From assembly GCF_008364555.1 (NCBI RefSeq), contig NZ_VTUC01000001.1:124001-188000 (forward strand): a stretch of 64,000 nt of DNA. Reading direction: 5' to 3'. Source of the stretch: Enterobacter vonholyi (GTDB taxonomy: Bacteria > Pseudomonadota > Gammaproteobacteria > Enterobacterales > Enterobacteriaceae). The stretch's first letter is position 1; the number at the start of each line of letters is the position of its first letter. The translations under genes and the position numbers were made by a program. Under the pieces are notes generated by a model. That model was not told where the DNA came from. It made no database searches and worked only from the letters and a program-made list of their open reading frames with translations. Shown here piece by piece: positions 47,101-55,371 of this stretch.

Positions 47101-48384
47101 GACCAGCTGGCGCTGTTCATCATAAGCGTAACTGACCAGGCAGATCTCGTCATCCAGCCAGGCGCCGAGGAGCCTGTCACGGTCGTAGCGGCAGACCACG
47201 CGCTGGCCCGCGCTGTCGGTCAGGGCATGCAGGGTATTATCCGCATTCCACTCGAAGAGGATATCGTTGCCGCAGGGTTCAGAGATGCGCTGGAGCAGCG
47301 ACGGGGCATCATCCTTAAGCGGTGAATAGCGCCAGCGTTCGCCGCTGACGTCATACACCGACCAGCTGTCGTCCTGATGATGTTCAAGCCAGTTCTTTTC
47401 GCTTTCGCAGTAGGTGCGCATCCCTTTCGGGACCTTCGGGAAGGCGACGTAATCGCCGGACGGCGCGCGCCACACCAGGCCGTCCTGATACGGCTCAAGG
47501 CGGCTTTCCCAGAACAGGCTCCAGCCGCGGCCCAGCACGCTGTCGCCGGGGTTGCCGCTGCGCCAGTAGCGCTGCCAGCGCACCGGAAGACGGGAAGGCA
47601 GGACGAAGTCCAGCTCATCATCCCCGCTGAGAAACTTCTGTCCGCTGACGATATCTACCGGGCGGGCGATAATCCCCGCGGCCGCCACGCCGGTCATCAG
47701 CGTGCCGGCGCGACAGGCGATACGGGCCAGCTTGTTGATACCGGGGATTTTGCCCAGCAGCTTAGAGAGCGCCCCGACTTTACCAGCGGCACCGCCCCAC
47801 CCGCCGATAAGCCCGGCGAACAACAGGGTAAGATCGGAGACTTTGTAGAGCCACTCGGGGACTTCAGACTGAATGGGCAGGGTTTGCTGCGGATCGCCGC
47901 CGATAATGACGTTGTTCGAACCGGTCATCACCTTCGCGTCGCAGGTGGTTCGATCCCCGATGCGTGCCGCAGGCAGGCCGTTGATAGAGACCCGCGAAGA
48001 GCCTTCGGCCATCTGCTGCGAGCCGTCGTCAGAGCACTTCACCGCGCTGTCTGTTGCCATGGCTGCGGGTTTACCATTGATATACACATTGGGCGAGCCG
48101 GAGGTGATGACGCCTTTCTTCGTCATGCTGGATGCCCCGGCGTCCGCGATGCTGTCCCGGGCGGCGGTCGCCAGCTCCCCGGTATAATATCCCACGGCCA
48201 GGCTGGCGCCGACGAGCAGGACGCCCACCCCAAGACAGGATGCGCCGAGACCCGCAATAAACATGGCCCCCGCCAGGATGCCCCCGGCGGCGGCAATCAG
48301 GCCACCGACAATCGTTCCGGCAATCATCCCGGCCAGCGCACCGGAATGTCCGATATCATCGCCAACGCGTGCTGCTTCAAACAT
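44128..48384 (-). CDS. rhs: PAAR-Rhs polymorphic toxin with GHH-type nuclease tip (T6SS effector)
   Basis: The 1418-residue protein has two N-terminal membrane helices (~14-68), a PAAR-like spike domain (~105-175, PNVYINGKPAA, RVSINGLPAARIGDRT), a long YD-repeat shell (~250-1250) and the core-closing motif DPIGLNGG ... NPLGWIDPWGL ending at residue 1274. The 144-residue variable tip holds GYTGHHINSV (GHH at 1347-1349), WQGDPRNIVFLQNANHP and GHRGSYETPGKG, the pattern of Tox-GHH-type HNH/EndoVII nucleases. It would be loaded on a type VI secretion spike, cleave itself at the core motif and deliver a DNase. GC drops sharply at the tip (from ~44562 downward). A DcrB-like chaperone gene lies just upstream. 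Confidence 0.93.
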   Translation of the reverse strand: MFEAARVGDDIGHSGALAGMIAGTIVGGLIAAAGGILAGAMFIAGLGASCLGVGVLLVGASLAVGYYTGELATAARDSIADAGASSMTKKGVITSGSPNVYINGKPAAMATDSAVKCSDDGSQQMAEGSSRVSINGLPAARIGDRTTCDAKVMTGSNNVIIGGDPQQTLPIQSEVPEWLYKVSDLTLLFAGLIGGWGGAAGKVGALSKLLGKIPGINKLARIACRAGTLMTGVAAAGIIARPVDIVSGQKFLSGDDELDFVLPSRLPVRWQRYWRSGNPGDSVLGRGWSLFWESRLEPYQDGLVWRAPSGDYVAFPKVPKGMRTYCESEKNWLEHHQDDSWSVYDVSGERWRYSPLKDDAPSLLQRISEPCGNDILFEWNADNTLHALTDSAGQRVVCRYDRDRLLGAWLDDEICLVSYAYDEQRQLVCVTGRGGSVRRRFRWQDGLMSAHEDVNGLLSEYRWREIDGLPRVVGFRHSGGEQLTFEYDFDNGTRRATREDGAQAHWLVDDDDNVARFADYDGRQTTFVYRDGELCDVILPGGAMRRSTWDKYGRMTSETDPAGRRTEYHWHRLTDRITRTVYPDGTSSQAMYDLRGRLLSETYPAGSTTAYRYPDDEENLPESITDAVGGVVRLVWNHQGLLTQRTDCSGSVTRFTYDRFGQLIASEDAEGNITRREWSRAGLLIAVIHPDGSRESLVWNERGQLTGWRDPLESEVSWAYNVLGLPVSLTDRIGRVRQWRYDPRGNLLRLDNGNGAEYRFTYDAVGRPLSETRPDETVRHMEWDARGFLCALEENGRPAADGGIARRVQQFSYDDSGLLIGRTQRQAEYRYFRDLSGQITRIRRTPTAEGVALGIESDEIAYRHDAAGRVLSESGINGAVGYEWDALSNLTGLTLPGEQKLAWLHYGSGHVSAIRFGQQLVTEFTRDRLHREVRRTQGAREQIRHYDSLGRRTLQRSELSTDVTLPEQAILERLYRYTARGELSGVSDTLRGEVDYGYDAEGRLLKHYEARQGHSRAQFSYDAADNLAANDDAEPVTDNRLQHWQALFMKYDSWGNLVSRRNGLYEQHYAYDAENRLVSARGTGPEGRFEARYHYDALGRRTRKIVTTTHGTTETRFLWQGYRLLQEQQESGLCSTYVYDPNEAWSPLARVDHLRDQSSGEIYWFNTDLNGAPLEVTDERGAVRWSGQFDSFGEVRHQSEGFSRVVNRTAMPHQPLRYAGQYADGETGLHYNLFRYYDPQVGRFIVQDPIGLNGGWNLYQYAPNPLGWIDPWGLSAQGLVRYKPDPTLSAQPGARATAISRAWGEERELVAAGGGSRDWTAAEREVILSTKNNRQLSSVMSEMGYTGHHINSVKGNGVLGGKWQGDPRNIVFLQNANHPSGYDEHLHGLQGHRGSYETPGKGRLIDRNLTRKNLKSCQ

Positions 48385-48401
48385 AACAACTGTCCCTGGT
48401 G

Positions 48402-48839
48402 TTAATGGTGGAAGCGGAAGCTCCTGAGAAGATCGCCAAACAGCGCGCTGTCGGCATCGCCCAGCGCACGGGTGCAGGTCATGGTGAAGACCAGAATTTT
48501 ATCGCTGTCGACATTAAATACGGCCTGCTGCTGCCAGATGCGTTTCCCGTCGCGCAGGTAGCTGGCATGGACAATTTCACCCTGGGAAAGATTGTCGCCA
48601 AGCGTAGCGGCGCTGCGCTCACCCTGCTTCCAGCCCTTGATGTGTTTTTCCATCAGGGCAAGCTGGCGATCGATATACGCGGCAAGCGCTTCGCCGGGGT
48701 TGAGGGTATCGCGGGAGATATTGAACGCCGGCGCATCCGCAGCGGGCGGCGCGAATACGTTGACGGTACGATCCTGATAACCCTCAGGAAAGGTGATCTG
48801 TCCTTCACTGAAAAGGCACTGCGAATGTAGTTCTGACAT
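48402..48839 (-). CDS. DcrB/DUF1795-family Rhs chaperone (EagR-like)
   Basis: The 145-residue protein matches the DcrB/DUF1795 fold: FSEGQITFPEGYQDRTVNVF near the start, ISRDTLNPGEALAAYIDRQL, YLRDGKRIWQQQAVF and KILVFTMTCTRALGDAD...LLRSFRF at the end. Eag chaperones of this family shield the N-terminal helices of PAAR-Rhs effectors and load them on VgrG. The gene ends 17 bases before the rhs start. The ATG at 48839 (MSELHSQCLF) is preferred over 48884, whose extra 15 residues are not family-like. Confidence 0.85.
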   Translation of the reverse strand: MSELHSQCLFSEGQITFPEGYQDRTVNVFAPPAADAPAFNISRDTLNPGEALAAYIDRQLALMEKHIKGWKQGERSAATLGDNLSQGEIVHASYLRDGKRIWQQQAVFNVDSDKILVFTMTCTRALGDADSALFGDLLRSFRFHH

Positions 48840-48956
48840 TGAGCGGGTCCCACCACATATTTTCAGAAGCGGCAAGTTTCGCATATGTGTTTAAGGCTGA
48901 CTATCCCCAGATTATTGCCCAACGCCAGCCCTCGCCGAACGGAAAAACAGTAACCG

Positions 48957-49847
48957 TTAACCCGGCCCCTCGCTCCCTGCCGCCAGCAGCGGTACCACCA
49001 CGTCGCTGATGGGCACCGCAATGCCGTGTTTGCGGCCGTAGCGCTGGATGACGCCGTTGCGGATATCCCACTCCATCGGGCGATCCGCCTGACGGTCAGC
49101 CAGAATCGACGTACCCAGGTCCACGGGCGCGCGCTGAAAGTTCACCAGAATCTCCTGCGCCACGTCATCGTTCAGCTTCGCCCCTTCGGCGCGGGCGACG
49201 GCCAGCCCCTCGCGCAGGTAGGCCAGCGAAAGTTCGCTGATATCCTCGCGCCTGAACATCCCGGCGCGGCGGTTGGCGAGCACCATCAGCCCGGCGACCG
49301 CGTTTTGCAGCAGTTTGCGCCAGGCGACGGTGGGGAAATCTGCCGAGAGTTCAACTTCACAGCGCGTACCGCGAAGCGCCTCCACCACCCGCTGTGCCTG
49401 CGGCACGTCCGGCAGCGTCAGGCGCGGTTTGGCGCGCAGCCAGACGGAGGCATCCGGCTCGCGCTGCGCCGGGAACCAGACTACCGACGGCAGCACCGTT
49501 GCGCCACTGACCAAATGCTCAAGCTGAGCCTTCTGCTCTACGCCGTTTTGCAGGGCGCAGACCACCGTATTTTCATCGCACAGCGCGCGCAGCCATCCGG
49601 CGCTGTCGGCATTTTGCGTCGTTTTCACTGCGATAAACACGAGATCAACGGGACGCGTAATGGCCGTCGGGTCGGTTAGTACCGGACCGGGCACCACCGT
49701 TTCACCTTCGTCGTGGCGCAGGCGTAATTCCGGATGCGCGGTCCGTCCGCAGAGCAATGGCGTGCGGCCAGCGTCATGCAGTACCGCGGCAATGGTGGTG
49801 CCAATCGCACCGGGTCCTATCAGCGCAATGGTTGTATAGTCAGACAT
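48957..49847 (-). CDS. Ketopantoate-reductase-family oxidoreductase (PanE/ApbA-like)
   Basis: The 296-residue protein has an N-terminal NAD(P)-binding fold (IALIGPGAIGTTIAAVLHDAG, residues 7-27), the VDLVFIAVKTTQN block near 70, LQNGVEQ near 100 and a helical C-terminal domain with AWRKLLQNAVAGLMVLANRRAG near 175 and the family ending SILADRQADRPMEWDIRNG. It differs enough from PanE that the substrate may not be ketopantoate. It is divergent from ybdK and convergent with nothing on its 3' side except the chaperone gene 117 bases away. Confidence 0.85.
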   Translation of the reverse strand: MSDYTTIALIGPGAIGTTIAAVLHDAGRTPLLCGRTAHPELRLRHDEGETVVPGPVLTDPTAITRPVDLVFIAVKTTQNADSAGWLRALCDENTVVCALQNGVEQKAQLEHLVSGATVLPSVVWFPAQREPDASVWLRAKPRLTLPDVPQAQRVVEALRGTRCEVELSADFPTVAWRKLLQNAVAGLMVLANRRAGMFRREDISELSLAYLREGLAVARAEGAKLNDDVAQEILVNFQRAPVDLGTSILADRQADRPMEWDIRNGVIQRYGRKHGIAVPISDVVVPLLAAGSEGPG

Positions 49848-49951
49848 GATACACTCCCCTTTTGCTAAGCCTGCTATCAGTTATACCACCCTGAGACGAG
49901 CGCGCCACACCCGTTGTCTATACTCAACATTCACAGACAACGGAGTGCGCC

Positions 49952-51073
49952 ATGCCTTTACCCGATTTCAAATCCTCTGAACCGTTCACCCTTGGCATCG
50001 AGCTCGAACTGCAGGTGGTTAACCCGCCGGGGTACGATCTCAGCCAGGACTCCTCCGCGCTCATCGCCGCCGTCAAAGACGACATCAAAGGCGGTGAAGT
50101 CAAACACGATATCACCGAAAGCATGCTCGAAATCGCCACCGGCGTGTGTCAGACCATCGACCAGGCAGCGGCGCAGTTCTCGGTGATGCAGCAGAGCATC
50201 CTGCGCGCGGCGGCGGAGCAGCATATCCAGATCTGCGGCGGCGGGACGCACCCGTTCCAGAAATGGCAGCGCCAGGAGGTGTGCGACGACGAGCGCTATA
50301 ACGTCACGCTGGAGCGCTTTGGCTATCTGATTTTGCAGGCGACGGTATTCGGTCAGCACGTTCACGTCGGCTGCCGGACCGGGGATGACGCCATTTACCT
50401 CCTGCACGGCCTGTCGCGCTTTGTGCCGCACTTTATTGCCCTGGCGGCCGCCTCGCCGTACATGCAAGGCACCGACACGAAGTTCTCCTCGTCGCGGCTC
50501 AATATCTTCTCCGGGTTCCCGGATAACGGACAGATGCCGTGGGTAAACAGCTGGCAGGAGTTTGAAGGGCTGTTCCGCCGCCTGAGCTCCACCAGCATGA
50601 TCGACAGCATCAAGGATCTGCACTGGGATATTCGCCCCAGCCCGCATTTTGGCACCGTGGAGGTGCGGGTGATGGATACGCCGCTGACGCTCGGCCACGC
50701 GATTAACATCGCCGGGTTGATTCAGGCCACGTCGCACTGGCTGTTGACCACGCGGCCGTATAAGCATCAGGAACGGGATTTTCTGCTGTACCGTTTTAAC
50801 CGTTTTCAGGCATGTCGCTACGGGCTGGAGGGGATCCTGACGGACGTGCATACCGGTGAGCAAAAAACCGTGGCGGAAGACATCGCCTGGCTGCTGGAGC
50901 AGGTGGCGCCGTCGGCCGATAAGCTCGGCGCGACGAGCGCAATCAATGAAATTGCCCTGCTGTTAAAGCAGGGCAAGAGCGAGGCGCAGCGCATGCGGGA
51001 CTTTATCGCCGACGGCGGCTCGCTAATTTCTCTGGTGCAGAAGCACTGCGAGCTGTGGGCGACGAGTCCGTAA
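49952..51073 (+). CDS. ybdK: Carboxylate-amine ligase YbdK (GCS2 family)
   Basis: The 373-residue protein starts [20 protein letters not shown] and matches E. coli YbdK, which has weak glutamate-cysteine ligase activity. The ATP-grasp-like GCS2 marks are present: [29 protein letters not shown] near residue 95, [20 protein letters not shown] near 130 and [25 protein letters not shown] near 230. Its last 71 bases overlap the 3' end of the convergent RND pump gene. ybdJ lies nearby, as in E. coli, but with the RND and ATPase genes inserted between. Confidence 0.93.
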   Translation: MPLPDFKSSEPFTLGIELELQVVNPPGYDLSQDSSALIAAVKDDIKGGEVKHDITESMLEIATGVCQTIDQAAAQFSVMQQSILRAAAEQHIQICGGGTHPFQKWQRQEVCDDERYNVTLERFGYLILQATVFGQHVHVGCRTGDDAIYLLHGLSRFVPHFIALAAASPYMQGTDTKFSSSRLNIFSGFPDNGQMPWVNSWQEFEGLFRRLSSTSMIDSIKDLHWDIRPSPHFGTVEVRVMDTPLTLGHAINIAGLIQATSHWLLTTRPYKHQERDFLLYRFNRFQACRYGLEGILTDVHTGEQKTVAEDIAWLLEQVAPSADKLGATSAINEIALLLKQGKSEAQRMRDFIADGGSLISLVQKHCELWATSP

Positions 51074-54000
51074 GGCCGTGGCCCCACTCGCGCAGGCGCT
51101 GGAACAGCACGAACAGCGCCGGGATAAACAGGATCCCCACCACGGTCGCCACCAGCATGCCGCTGAACACCGTGGTGCCGATGATGCGGCGGCTCTGGGC
51201 ACCCGCCCCGGTCGCCAGCATCATGGGCAGAACGCCGATGATGAACGATACGGCGGTCATCATCACCGCGCGGAAGCGGCGCGAGGCCCCTTCCCGCGCG
51301 GCATCGACAATCTCCATTCCGTCCAAACGCCGCGCGCGGGCGAACTCGACGATAAGAATCGCGTTTTTGGCCGCTAACGCGATCAGCAATACCAGACCAA
51401 TCTGCACGTACACGTCGTTGGCGTATCCGGCCATCCACAGCCAGACCAGCGCCCCGCCGAGGGCGAACAGCACCGAGAGCATCACGCTCGCCGGGAGCGT
51501 CCAGCTCTCGTACTGTGCCACGAGGAACAGCCACGCCATCACCACCGCCGCCAGCACAATCCAGATCGCCTGATTGCCTGTCTGCTGCTCCTGATACGAC
51601 ATGCCGCTCCAGGCGTAGTCGTATCCGGCCGGCAGGCTCTCTGCCAGAATATCGCCCATCACCGCCATCGCGGTGCTGCTGCTCACCCCAGTTGCTGCAG
51701 AGCCGCTCACCGAAACGGACGGGAACTGGTTGTACTGCTGCAGGAACGGAGCGCCGACGGTCGGCGTGATGGTGACGAGGTTGCTCAGGCGCACCCGCTC
51801 GCCGCTGTTGCTGCGCACGAACAGCTCGCTGATTTGTTCGGCGCGCTCGCGCCACTGCATCTCGTTCTGCAACACCACGTGGTAGACGCGGTTGTTGATG
51901 CTGAAATCCCCGGCGCGCGTGCCGCCAAAGGCGGTTTGCAGGCTGCTGAAGATACGTGACACCGGCACGTCGAGGCGGGCGGCACGCTCGCGGTCAACGG
52001 TCAGCGTCAGCTGCGGCACGTTGCTGCTCCAGGTGGTGAACACGCGGGTCAGCTGCGGGTGCTGGTTGGCTTTCGCCAGCACCTCACGCGTCACGCGCTC
52101 CAGTTCCGCCGGGCTCTGCCCCGCCTGAGCCTGGATGCGCAGGTCAAAGCCGGAGGCGTTGCCCAGCCCCGGCAGCGTCGGCGGCGCGAAGGTCATGATG
52201 GTGGCTTCCGGCAGGGCCAGCAGCTGGCGCTGCAGGGTGCCCATCACCTCTTCCAGCGGCGGACGCGCGCTCCAGTCCTTCAGCATGATGGAGATAAACC
52301 CGCCGTTGGAGGCGCTGGTGCCGTTGAGGATGTTAAACCCGGAGACCTGAATCACGTCCTCCACCGCCGGATGTTTGGCGATAAGCTCCCGCGCGGTGGT
52401 CATCACCGCTTCGGTCCGCTCCAGCGAGGCCGCTTCCGGCAGCTGGACGCTGGCGAAGAAGTAGCCCTGGTCCTCCTGCGGCAGGAAGCCTTTTGGCATC
52501 GACATAAAGCTGAACAGCACGACTGCCGCCGCGCCTGCGGTGGCCAGCAGCGCCAGCCACGGACGCAGGTTTAAGACATTCACGATGCGGGTGTAGAAAC
52601 CTCGCGTGGCGTCCAGCCCGCGGTTAAAGGCGCGATAAACGGCCGCCGGTTTCTCCGGGCGCGGACGCAGCAGCATCGCGCACAGGGCGGGCGTCAGGGT
52701 CAGCGCTACAAGGCTTGAGAGCGTCACGGCGGTGGAGAGCGTAACCGCGAACTGGCGGTACAGCTCGCCGACAATCCCCGGCAGCAGCGCCACCGGCACA
52801 AATACCGCCAGCAGCACCAGCGTCGTCGCGATGACCGGCCCGGCAATCTGGCGCAGCGCCAGCGCGGTCGCCGCCGTGCGGCTCTGCCCTTCCGCCATCA
52901 GCGTTTCGACGCTCTCCACCACCACGATGGCGTCATCCACCACCATGGTCAGCGCCAGAATGATGGCAAACAGGCTGAGCGTGTTGGCGGAGTAGCCGAG
53001 CGTATAGAGCACCGCAAAGGTGCCCACCAGCGACACCGGAATGGCGAGGGCGACAATCAGCGTCGCGCGCCAGCTCTGCAGGAACAGGGAAACGACCACC
53101 ACCACCGCCAGCATCGTCAGCGCCAGCGAGACGCCGATCTCCTTAATGGTCGCGGCAACAAAGGAGGTGGTGTCGAACTTCACCTCGTAGACCAGGTCGT
53201 CCGGGAAGCGCGTCGAGAGGCGCTCCAGCTCCGCGCGCACCGCGTCGGCCACGCGCAGGGCGTTGGCGGACGGCGTCGGGTAGATGCCGAGGTAGGCGGA
53301 ATCGTGCCCATTCAGCTGCGCGCCGGAACTGTAGCTGCGCGAGCCGAGCTCGATGGTGGCGACGTCCTTCAGGCGCACCAGCTGGCCCATCTCCCCCGCG
53401 CGAATAATGATGTCGGCAAAGTCTTCGGCCAGGCTTAAGCGCCCCAGCCCGTTGATGGTCAGGGTCTGCTGCTGGCCGTTAAACACCGGCGGCGTGCCCA
53501 CCTGGCCCGCCGCACCCTGCACGTTCTGCTCGCGCAGCGCCTGCGCCACGTCGTCGGTGGTGACGTTCAGGGCGTTCATGCGGTCCGGACGCAGCCAGAT
53601 GCGCATGCTGTAGTCACGCGCGCCAAACATCTGCACCTGCCCCACGCCGGGCAGACGCGACAGCGCCTCGCGCACCTGGGTGCTGGCGTAGTTGCTGACG
53701 AACAGCGGCGTGTGGGTGTTGTTCGGTGAGTAAAGACTTACCCCCATCATCAGGTTGGTGGCGCGCTTGCGCACCTGCACGCCATTTTGCTGCGCCTCGG
53801 TCGGCAGCTGCGCCACGGCCTGCGCCACGCGGTTTTGCACGTCGATGGCGGCGAGATCCGGATCCGTGCCCGCCGCAAAGGTAATGTTCAGGCTGTAAGT
53901 GCCTTCGTCCGAACTGGTGGACTCCATGTAGAGCATATGGTCCACGCCGTTCAGCTGCGTCTCCAGCGGCGTGGCGATGGCCTCCGCCACGTCAGCCGAG

Positions 54001-54158
54001 CTGGCGCCCGGCCAGCTGGCAGAGACGTTCACCACCGGCGGCGCGATCTGCGGGTACTGCTCCACCGGAATAATCCTCAGCGCAATGGCCCCCAGCAGGG
54101 TGATGACCAGCGCAATCACCATCGCGAAGCGCGGGCGTTTGATGAAAAACGTCAGCAT
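51003..54158 (-). CDS. RND-family multidrug efflux permease (HAE1, AcrB-like)
   Basis: The 1051-residue protein is an inner-membrane proton-driven drug pump: N-terminal [21 protein letters not shown], porter-domain [21 protein letters not shown] near residue 170, the TM4 proton-relay aspartates in [16 protein letters not shown] near 405, and the second repeat with [16 protein letters not shown] near 945. The adaptor gene lies immediately upstream in the same operon, 9 bases away; no outer-membrane channel gene is present, so it would use TolC. The final ~24 residues overlap the end of ybdK and read as a basic tail. It does not match OqxB in detail; specific name not assigned. Confidence 0.9.
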   Translation of the reverse strand: MLTFFIKRPRFAMVIALVITLLGAIALRIIPVEQYPQIAPPVVNVSASWPGASSADVAEAIATPLETQLNGVDHMLYMESTSSDEGTYSLNITFAAGTDPDLAAIDVQNRVAQAVAQLPTEAQQNGVQVRKRATNLMMGVSLYSPNNTHTPLFVSNYASTQVREALSRLPGVGQVQMFGARDYSMRIWLRPDRMNALNVTTDDVAQALREQNVQGAAGQVGTPPVFNGQQQTLTINGLGRLSLAEDFADIIIRAGEMGQLVRLKDVATIELGSRSYSSGAQLNGHDSAYLGIYPTPSANALRVADAVRAELERLSTRFPDDLVYEVKFDTTSFVAATIKEIGVSLALTMLAVVVVVSLFLQSWRATLIVALAIPVSLVGTFAVLYTLGYSANTLSLFAIILALTMVVDDAIVVVESVETLMAEGQSRTAATALALRQIAGPVIATTLVLLAVFVPVALLPGIVGELYRQFAVTLSTAVTLSSLVALTLTPALCAMLLRPRPEKPAAVYRAFNRGLDATRGFYTRIVNVLNLRPWLALLATAGAAAVVLFSFMSMPKGFLPQEDQGYFFASVQLPEAASLERTEAVMTTARELIAKHPAVEDVIQVSGFNILNGTSASNGGFISIMLKDWSARPPLEEVMGTLQRQLLALPEATIMTFAPPTLPGLGNASGFDLRIQAQAGQSPAELERVTREVLAKANQHPQLTRVFTTWSSNVPQLTLTVDRERAARLDVPVSRIFSSLQTAFGGTRAGDFSINNRVYHVVLQNEMQWRERAEQISELFVRSNSGERVRLSNLVTITPTVGAPFLQQYNQFPSVSVSGSAATGVSSSTAMAVMGDILAESLPAGYDYAWSGMSYQEQQTGNQAIWIVLAAVVMAWLFLVAQYESWTLPASVMLSVLFALGGALVWLWMAGYANDVYVQIGLVLLIALAAKNAILIVEFARARRLDGMEIVDAAREGASRRFRAVMMTAVSFIIGVLPMMLATGAGAQSRRIIGTTVFSGMLVATVVGILFIPALFVLFQRLREWGHGLTDSSPTARSASAPEKLASRRRR

Positions 54159-54167
54159 GATGGCTCC

Positions 54168-55232
54168 TTAATTCAGTATCTGGACGGCAGCGCCGGGCTG
54201 CACGCGCTGCGCACCGTCAGTAATCGCTCGCTCACCGGACTTCACGCCGGATAAAATCCGGAACTGCTGGCCGATCTGTCCGGCGACCTTCAGCGGGCGC
54301 ATTTCGGCTTTACCGTCAGCGTTAACCACCCAGGCAAAGAACCCGTCGCCGTTCTGCTGGACCGCGGCGGCAGGCAGGGCCAGCACCGGCTGCTCGCTTG
54401 CCGGACGCAAAAACACGTTCACATTGCCGCCGGGCAGGAGCTGATGGCGCGGGTTGGCAAACTCGGCGCGCAGCATAACGCTGGCGGTACGCGGGTCAAT
54501 GCGGTTATCCACTGACGTCAGCTCGCCGCTGACGCGCTGGCCGTTGCTGTCGATCAGCGCCTGCCAGGCACGCTTCATGGCGTTGATATCCGCATGCTGT
54601 CCGGCTTTGGTGGAAAATGCCCCCTCTTCCAGCGCAAAGGCGATGCGGATCGGGTCAAGCTGCACCACCTCCACCAAAACGCCGCTCGCTGGGTTGACCA
54701 GGCTACCCACGTGGAAGCTGCTGTGGCCCACGCGGCCGTCAATTGGCGAGGTGATTCGGGTGTAGCTCAGGGTGACGTTGCGGGCTTCGAGCCGGGCCTT
54801 CGCCTGCTCGAGAGCGGCACTGGCGACGTCGCGCTGCATGCGGGCGTTGTCCACGTCGTGACGGCTGATGGCGTTGCTGCTGCCCAGGCTTTCAAAGCGG
54901 GAAAGCTGCTGCTGCGCCTGGCGCAGCGTGGCTTCGGCGCTTTTCACTTCGGCCTGCGCCAGGCGCAGGGCTGCGCGCGGCTCGGCGTCGTCCAGCTCAA
55001 ACAGCACGTCGCCTTTTTTCACGTACTGCCCGTCGCGGAAGTTAATTTTGGTAATCATGCCTTCCGTACGCGCGCGCAGCTCAACGGTGTGGATGGCTTC
55101 GATGCGGCCCGGGATCTGGCGCTCGGCGGCGTGGGCGGTCTGCTCCACGGTGGCGACGCGAACGGGGATCGCGGCGGCGAAGACGGGTTGCAGGGTACTG
55201 ACAAGAAGTGCGAACAGGAGTGGAAGTTTCAT
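54168..55232 (-). CDS. RND efflux periplasmic adaptor (membrane fusion protein)
   Basis: The 354-residue adaptor has a signal peptide (MKLPLLFALLVSTLQPVFAA), a split lipoyl domain (GMITKINFRDGQYVKKGDVLFELDD ... YTRITSPIDGRVG), an alpha-hairpin (AEVKSAEATLRQAQQQLSRFESLG) and the beta-barrel and membrane-proximal domains ending RVQPGAAVQIL. No lipobox cysteine is seen at the cleavage site, unlike AcrA. It links the downstream RND permease to an outer-membrane channel. It is the first gene of the two-gene operon. Confidence 0.9.
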   Translation of the reverse strand: MKLPLLFALLVSTLQPVFAAAIPVRVATVEQTAHAAERQIPGRIEAIHTVELRARTEGMITKINFRDGQYVKKGDVLFELDDAEPRAALRLAQAEVKSAEATLRQAQQQLSRFESLGSSNAISRHDVDNARMQRDVASAALEQAKARLEARNVTLSYTRITSPIDGRVGHSSFHVGSLVNPASGVLVEVVQLDPIRIAFALEEGAFSTKAGQHADINAMKRAWQALIDSNGQRVSGELTSVDNRIDPRTASVMLRAEFANPRHQLLPGGNVNVFLRPASEQPVLALPAAAVQQNGDGFFAWVVNADGKAEMRPLKVAGQIGQQFRILSGVKSGERAITDGAQRVQPGAAVQILN

Positions 55233-55261
55233 GGGAGTACCTCAGCGTTGTCTCCCCTCAC

Positions 55262-55348
55262 CCCGGCCCTCTCCCCAGAGGGGCGAGGGAGAAAACCGAG
55301 CCCAAGGGAGAGTACCAGACTGTCCCCTCTCCCTTGTGGGGAGAGGGT
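55262..55348. repeat. Two tandem CCCTCTCCC hairpin repeats
   Basis: Two copies of the dispersed hairpin lie about 35 bases apart: GGCCCTCTCCCC-AGA-GGGGCGAGGG at 55265-55288 and CCCTCTCCC-TTGT-GGGGAGAGGG at 55325-55347, each flanked by CTCACCC/GGGTGAG arms. They fill the gap between the adaptor gene promoter side and the end of the P-type ATPase gene, so one may end the ATPase transcript. Confidence 0.75.
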
Positions 55349-55371
55349 TAGGGTGAGAGGTAAAGTTTTAG

